Of a stretch of DNA of 64,000 nucleotides, positions 59,693-64,000 are shown piece by piece; within the stretch, counting starts at the first letter, position 1, and every line of letters starts with the position of its first letter. The stretch is taken from positions 30,136,481-30,200,480 of the forward strand of contig OY821746.1 of the NCBI GenBank assembly GCA_963682055.1, in the 5' to 3' direction. The notes under the pieces are model-generated. The model worked only from the letters and a program-made list of their open reading frames with translations, did not search any database and was not told the DNA's origin. The DNA is from Primula veris. Its lineage: Eukaryota; Streptophyta; Magnoliopsida; Ericales; Primulaceae. A program made the position numbers and the translations under genes.

Positions 59693-62600
59693 TCATCTCA
59701 GCCACCTTCTAAGATCAGTAGTTGAACACGGAGAAATCTCACCACCAACAACACTATCTGCACAACACGACGAAATATTCGACCTTTGTTCCATACCAAC
59801 ATATCCCGCTTGCACACTCTTAAAACTCGGGCTCCTCAGCTTTTGCCCACACCCCTCACAACTAACCCCATACCCACAATACATATCATGAACCGGGTAC
59901 GAAAGCCTCTTTCTCACCCCCCCTCCTCCCCTCTCTCTCTCCGGTGTCGAAGGCCTCTGTCTGGTCGCACTTTGTGATCGGACTTTAGCCTTGGCAGACT
60001 CTGTCGCAGCCATGTAGTTAGGTATGTAAGATAAACTTGGTGTATTTGCGGTTGAGTAGCTCACTCTTGCTTCTCTTTGAGCTCGTGGGCTACTAGGACG
60101 GATATTTAAAGGCTTCATTTTGGCAGGAGAGGGAGTGATAGGCGGTTGAGGAGAGTGTACTTTGCTAATTAAGGGACTTGAGTAGCAATAAGTCTTTTTC
60201 AACGGATCGACTTCTAATGTCTTTATTGTTTCTCGTCTATCGTAAGAAAATCTCCTTTTGTTGTCATCACATTGCTTTGTTTTTGTTTCCATCCACTCGT
60301 TGAGCCAGTTATCGCCTTCGTCTAGCTCTTTTTTGTCGTTACCGGCAATAGGTTCTTTCTCGTAATTCCATATCTGTTATGCATAGAAGAACAGCAAAGA
60401 CATAATCAATCTGGTTTTCTTTTTTATCGTTTAGGAATGTTTCAGATAATTAAGAGGAATATATTTATATACCTGTTGGGAAAAGGCGTGAGCTAGGCTT
60501 CTTTCGCGTGTTAAAGCAGCATTCTTCCTTGCGTGCAAAAGAGCGTCGAGCTCTTGTAACGTTCTTGGACAATCTTCCCAATCTTCTGGTATCCAACTGC
60601 CACCTCTCGACTGCTAAAAAATTAATACATATGCCAAATCAGTATTATTTATACTATATTTAATTTCTCTTATTGGCTATATTTGATTTCTGTATGGATA
60701 GTACATCAGCCGAAAATAAAGATAGTTCTGTACTAGAAACTGTTTTCCATTGGGCAGACATAATCAATAAAATAGCAATGCTATCTACACTACACAGACA
60801 AGTTTACAGATCCATGCACAGAGATTTCATAATAGATTGGCATTTTATTTAAAAAAATCTCGGTGGAGATCCTGTCACGAAAACAATCTGCGCTATGGAT
60901 CTGTAGATAGATCAATATTAACAGTATTCGCAAAATTATCATAGCCATACTACTTACAGTGGACTTTCTGGCTCGAACATCTTTCATGAATCGAGAGTCC
61001 CACAAGTTTGTTGATTCTGCAAACATGGAATTTCGGGTAGCTTCGTGAGAGGGACGAGCTGCACGAGCTTGGACATGGCGCAATGCTTGTATGTATTTGA
61101 GTGTCGTCTTTGTTTGCTTTCTCACATTGTGTCCTCTCACTATTGCTTGAAGCTTCACTATACCTTTTAAGGCTTGTAGTGCTCTCCTTGCCTGCCAAAC
61201 AAAAGTATTCATTTTTGCTTCTGATCTCAATGTGATGTTATTTACATTTTAGCAAAAATAACATTTAGTACATATTGTTGAGAGTTAATTTTAAAAAAAT
61301 CATGGTGAAAATCTCTTTTAAAATAAGGTTAGGAACTTTGAAGCTCAGTGCTATGTTAATAGATACCAAATTTTAAATAAAAACCACATATTCAGGTTTT
61401 TGACAATCAAGTCAAGTACTGTGTACTACTAAGCAATAACTTTCTCTACATTTTACTTGCATCACATATTCAAGTGTTTTTTTTTTTATTGCCCTTCTCA
61501 ATGTGGACTTGATTCGTGTTGTTATAAAGGAAACGGAGCTCATATCCGTTGAGCTATTATAATTTATAAATTGCCATGAGAAGTTGAAGTAAGAGGACAA
61601 TATAGTTAGTTGCCTAAATGAAAGAGAGGACAATATAGGTCAAATGCATTACAAGTTGAGGAATAGTGGACAATATAGTGAAAATACATTATAAATTGTC
61701 ATGATAAGTTGAAGTAAAGAGGACAGTATAGTTACTTACCTAAAAGAAAAGAGAGGACAATAATAGTGAAAATGCATTACAAGTTGAGGAATAGTGGAAT
61801 CTGGTCACTGTCACATAATGTGAAAAGCAAAGTTTTGATGTTTATTGATGGACACGTATATTATGCATAGTTGTCTAACTAAACAATGTTATGGCACTTG
61901 ACATGTATGGGAAAGTAGAAACACTTTTAGTAAAAAAAACAAATTTCGGGACATGCTGGGCATATTTTACTTGTAATTTATACGTACTTTTTGTAAGTTG
62001 TTGCCTTTAATTTGTAAAGTTTTTACTTTTGAGAGAAAAGAAACAACTAGCATCTTTTTCATGAAAAGAAAAGGTCAGATACATTAAGGCCTAAATTGTA
62101 TAAATTCTTAAAGGGTGGAATTTTTTTGAACAACTCAACAATCAAATGCAAACCAGTATAACAAGTTAACAACTAACAAAACATAAAACATGAGGTTAGG
62201 AGCTATATATAAACAAGCCACAATATAATGGATTGGGTGAAATGTTCACTTTTTAATGAGTACAAATACACTTTATTTCTTAAATATAGAAAACTTTATA
62301 CTTGAAAACTCAGTCCCTATACTCATGGGACACTGTGGTCCATTTCTACTAACGCATTAAAACCAAACACAAGAATATCACATTTCTTGAAGGGGGGGAA
62401 AAGGCATCTATCTATTTTACCAAGTTTTGTTTGTTAAGTTGTTGCTTTTTAAAGGGGGAAGAAAGATATCATCTTTATTTAAAACTAGAGAAAGTTAGAT
62501 AAATTATGCATAAATTTAACTCTTTAAGCTAAAAAACGAATAAGTTCAGCTTAAATTAAGGCTCTATCCAATCGAGCTAAATGGATTGATTTTACCTTCT

Positions 62601-63545
62601 AGAAATATAGAACTGTAGAAATGCCTTTTTTACTTAAACCTGAGCCCATTTACTCATGTACTCTTTAACTTCAGTTCATTTTCACCAATTTAATCAACAA
62701 ACAAGTGTAACACACATTTCTCTGAAAACTAAATTATCTACAAGTTTATAAGATTACCAAGTATCCTCTGAAAGCAGTTTGAACGACTATTGCGGCATTG
62801 TGTTCCCTAAGCGACGTGGATGCTGGCGTTTTTAGGGGCGTTTTGGTCAAACGAATGATCTCGGCAGCTGCCTTGGCAGTAGCCATAGCAGCTTCAGCCG
62901 CTGCCGTAGTAGCTGCAGCCACCGCAATAGCATGTCTCTGCTGATCATTTTTGGTAAAATTATTTGTTTCTTCATATTGTAACGGCTGTTGGTGCTTTAT
63001 ACTATTATTACTGGATCCTCTCCTGAACAACCATCTTCTCTTCTCCCTTTTCTGCATACAATAGAAACATATATAGACAGAGCAAGAAACATTAACTAAA
63101 CACCCTTAGAAATTAGAATACAAAATAAAGATTTTCGATGCGGTTAAATACTGCAGTGGCTAGCGGATGCAATGCTTGTATCGTTATGAGTAGTAGGGTT
63201 ATTAACCTAGTGACTTGCATTGTAAACGTTATGAGTTACTTCATAAACCTAACTTTTTGTATAGTATCTTGGAAAAAAGAGCAAATTGGCAGAGGATATC
63301 ACATTGGTTTGCTTTGTACTTACTACTAGTTACTACGAGTTGGTTCAATATGAACCTTGTAACATTACGTTTATCAGTTATAATAAAAATCATTAGAAAC
63401 GAATGCAAACCTTTTCATCGTCGACATCTTGTTCATGAGTGTCGAGTCTCCGTCGGCTAGTCTTTTTATCATCTTCTTTTGTAGGAGACCTAAAAGCTCT
63501 CTTAACAGCAGTCAACCATGATCCACCTCCTAATTTCTTACTCAT
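59693..63545 (-). CDS. IQ67-domain (IQD) calmodulin-binding protein, five exons
   Basis: Minus-strand exons 63411-63545, 62758-63051, 60958-61191, 60473-60610 and 59693-60373 join in phase 0 at every intron and encode 493 residues. The start [20 protein letters not shown] is typical of the family. The IQ67 region (about 128-195) contains [20 protein letters not shown] and [13 protein letters not shown] (IQ-type calmodulin-recruitment motifs), then [13 protein letters not shown]. It is split by the phase-0 intron after RGYL, the position known to be conserved in IQD genes. [16 protein letters not shown] and a C-terminal DUF4005-like region ([37 protein letters not shown]) follow. The protein is basic. 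IQD proteins bind calmodulin and often decorate microtubules or the plasma membrane, linking Ca2+ to cell shape (knowledge). The antisense frames over the exons are shadows. Confidence 0.95.
61555..61800. repeat. Two-copy tandem duplication in IQD intron 2
   Basis: Units of about 120 bp share ATAAATTGYCATGAGAAGTTG-like, AGAGGACARTATAGTTA, ACCTAAAAGAAAGAGAGG-like and TGCATTACAAGTTGAGGAAT, at about 61563-61675 and 61690-61798. It lies within the 1.57-kb intron 61192-62757. Confidence 0.75.
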
Positions 63546-64000
63546 GATTCAACTTTTTAGCTACAATATTTTTTTCAATTTTATAAATGGATTAACACTT
63601 GTAGGACTGGAATAAAATGAAGATGGAAGAGTATTCTAGCTATAGTGTGAGTGTAAATAAGTATTTATGTTGAAGCAATTAAATACTACTACTACTACTA
63701 TAGGAGTGGAGTGGAGTGGAGTGGAGGAGTGTGTTTATTTGTACTATGTGAAATAGTGAAAGTGTCTAAAAGAGTACGAACTCCAATACACTTATTTGTA
63801 CATTATAAGCCTAGGCATTTTGTAGTTGTTATAAGGTTAGTGTCATATTTAAACTATACTCTAGCATGTCGTCAGATTTAACATGGAACTCTGATATATC
63901 AGTAAAAAGCTTAAGTACTACACTATTTTCGAGCATTTACTTACCATTCAAAATAATAGAACTAGTTTTATTTTTATCTCAACCACTTTTTTGGAGCTTA
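63546..64000. promoter_or_regulatory. IQD upstream region with two microsatellites
   Basis: Upstream of the minus-strand ATG lie an (ACT)n run (63685-63700) and a GGAGT/GGAGTGGAGT run (63703-63727), likely in or near the 5' UTR or promoter. No further gene is seen to the right edge. Confidence 0.4.

Noticed and set aside
59786..59977. Plus-strand frame inside the last IQD exon
   Set aside because: Antisense shadow of the DUF4005-region exon.

Overview
The window is nuclear DNA of a flowering plant, most likely a eudicot. The genes have GT-AG introns, long AT-rich intergenic stretches separate them, and the spaces between are full of transposon debris (hAT, CACTA, Stowaway, Helitron-like, Copia). 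The recognisable proteins are all of plant type. I cannot name the species from sequence alone.

Genes from left to right: (1) minus strand, the first four exons of a STE20-type Ser/Thr kinase running off the left edge (166-3572); (2) plus strand, an intact single-exon DUF538 gene (10188-10655), inside a 2.4-kb segment present a second time at 18063-20494, where the DUF538 copy is broken by a 61-bp deletion; (3) plus strand, methionine gamma-lyase in two exons (22697-24845); (4) plus strand, a MIR166 precursor hairpin (30417-30585); (5) plus strand, a GH9 class B endoglucanase in seven exons (43642-46504); (6) minus strand, pseudouridine-5'-phosphate glycosidase in eleven recognisable exons (47156-49794), its extreme 5' end unresolved; (7) plus strand, a BRANCHLESS TRICHOME-like coiled-coil gene (56072-57073); (8) minus strand, an IQ67-domain (IQD) calmodulin-binding protein in five exons (59693-63545).

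The genes do not form a pathway. They are ordinary plant neighbours: sulfur amino-acid catabolism, cell-wall remodelling, nucleoside salvage, trichome/cytoskeleton functions, and miR166 control of HD-ZIP III factors. From memory, MGL and BLT also lie near each other on Arabidopsis chromosome 1, so part of the order may be conserved.

The accessory DNA is informative because several insertions show target-site duplications or paired empty sites. They include a Copia-type solo LTR (8099-9368, TSD GTTTT), a hAT element inside the MGL intron (TSD ATTAGTAT) carrying a tRNA-like segment, related small hAT elements at 51209-51324 and 57680-57850, a larger hAT at 27312-28142, three CACTA-type miniature elements with exact 3-bp TSDs, two Stowaway-like MITEs, a Helitron-like insertion whose empty site is kept in the paralogous duplication, and a U6 snRNA-like relic. 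The BLT promoter is tandemly duplicated with a 285-bp period. About 13 kb between MIR166 and the endoglucanase holds no gene I can recognise, but does hold a 21-bp minisatellite and several repeats. I see no wholly new gene system. The least explained items are a short reading frame kept open in both duplicated segments (11186-11395 and 19225-19434, minus strand) and an unidentified spliced-looking fragment at 14792-15705.
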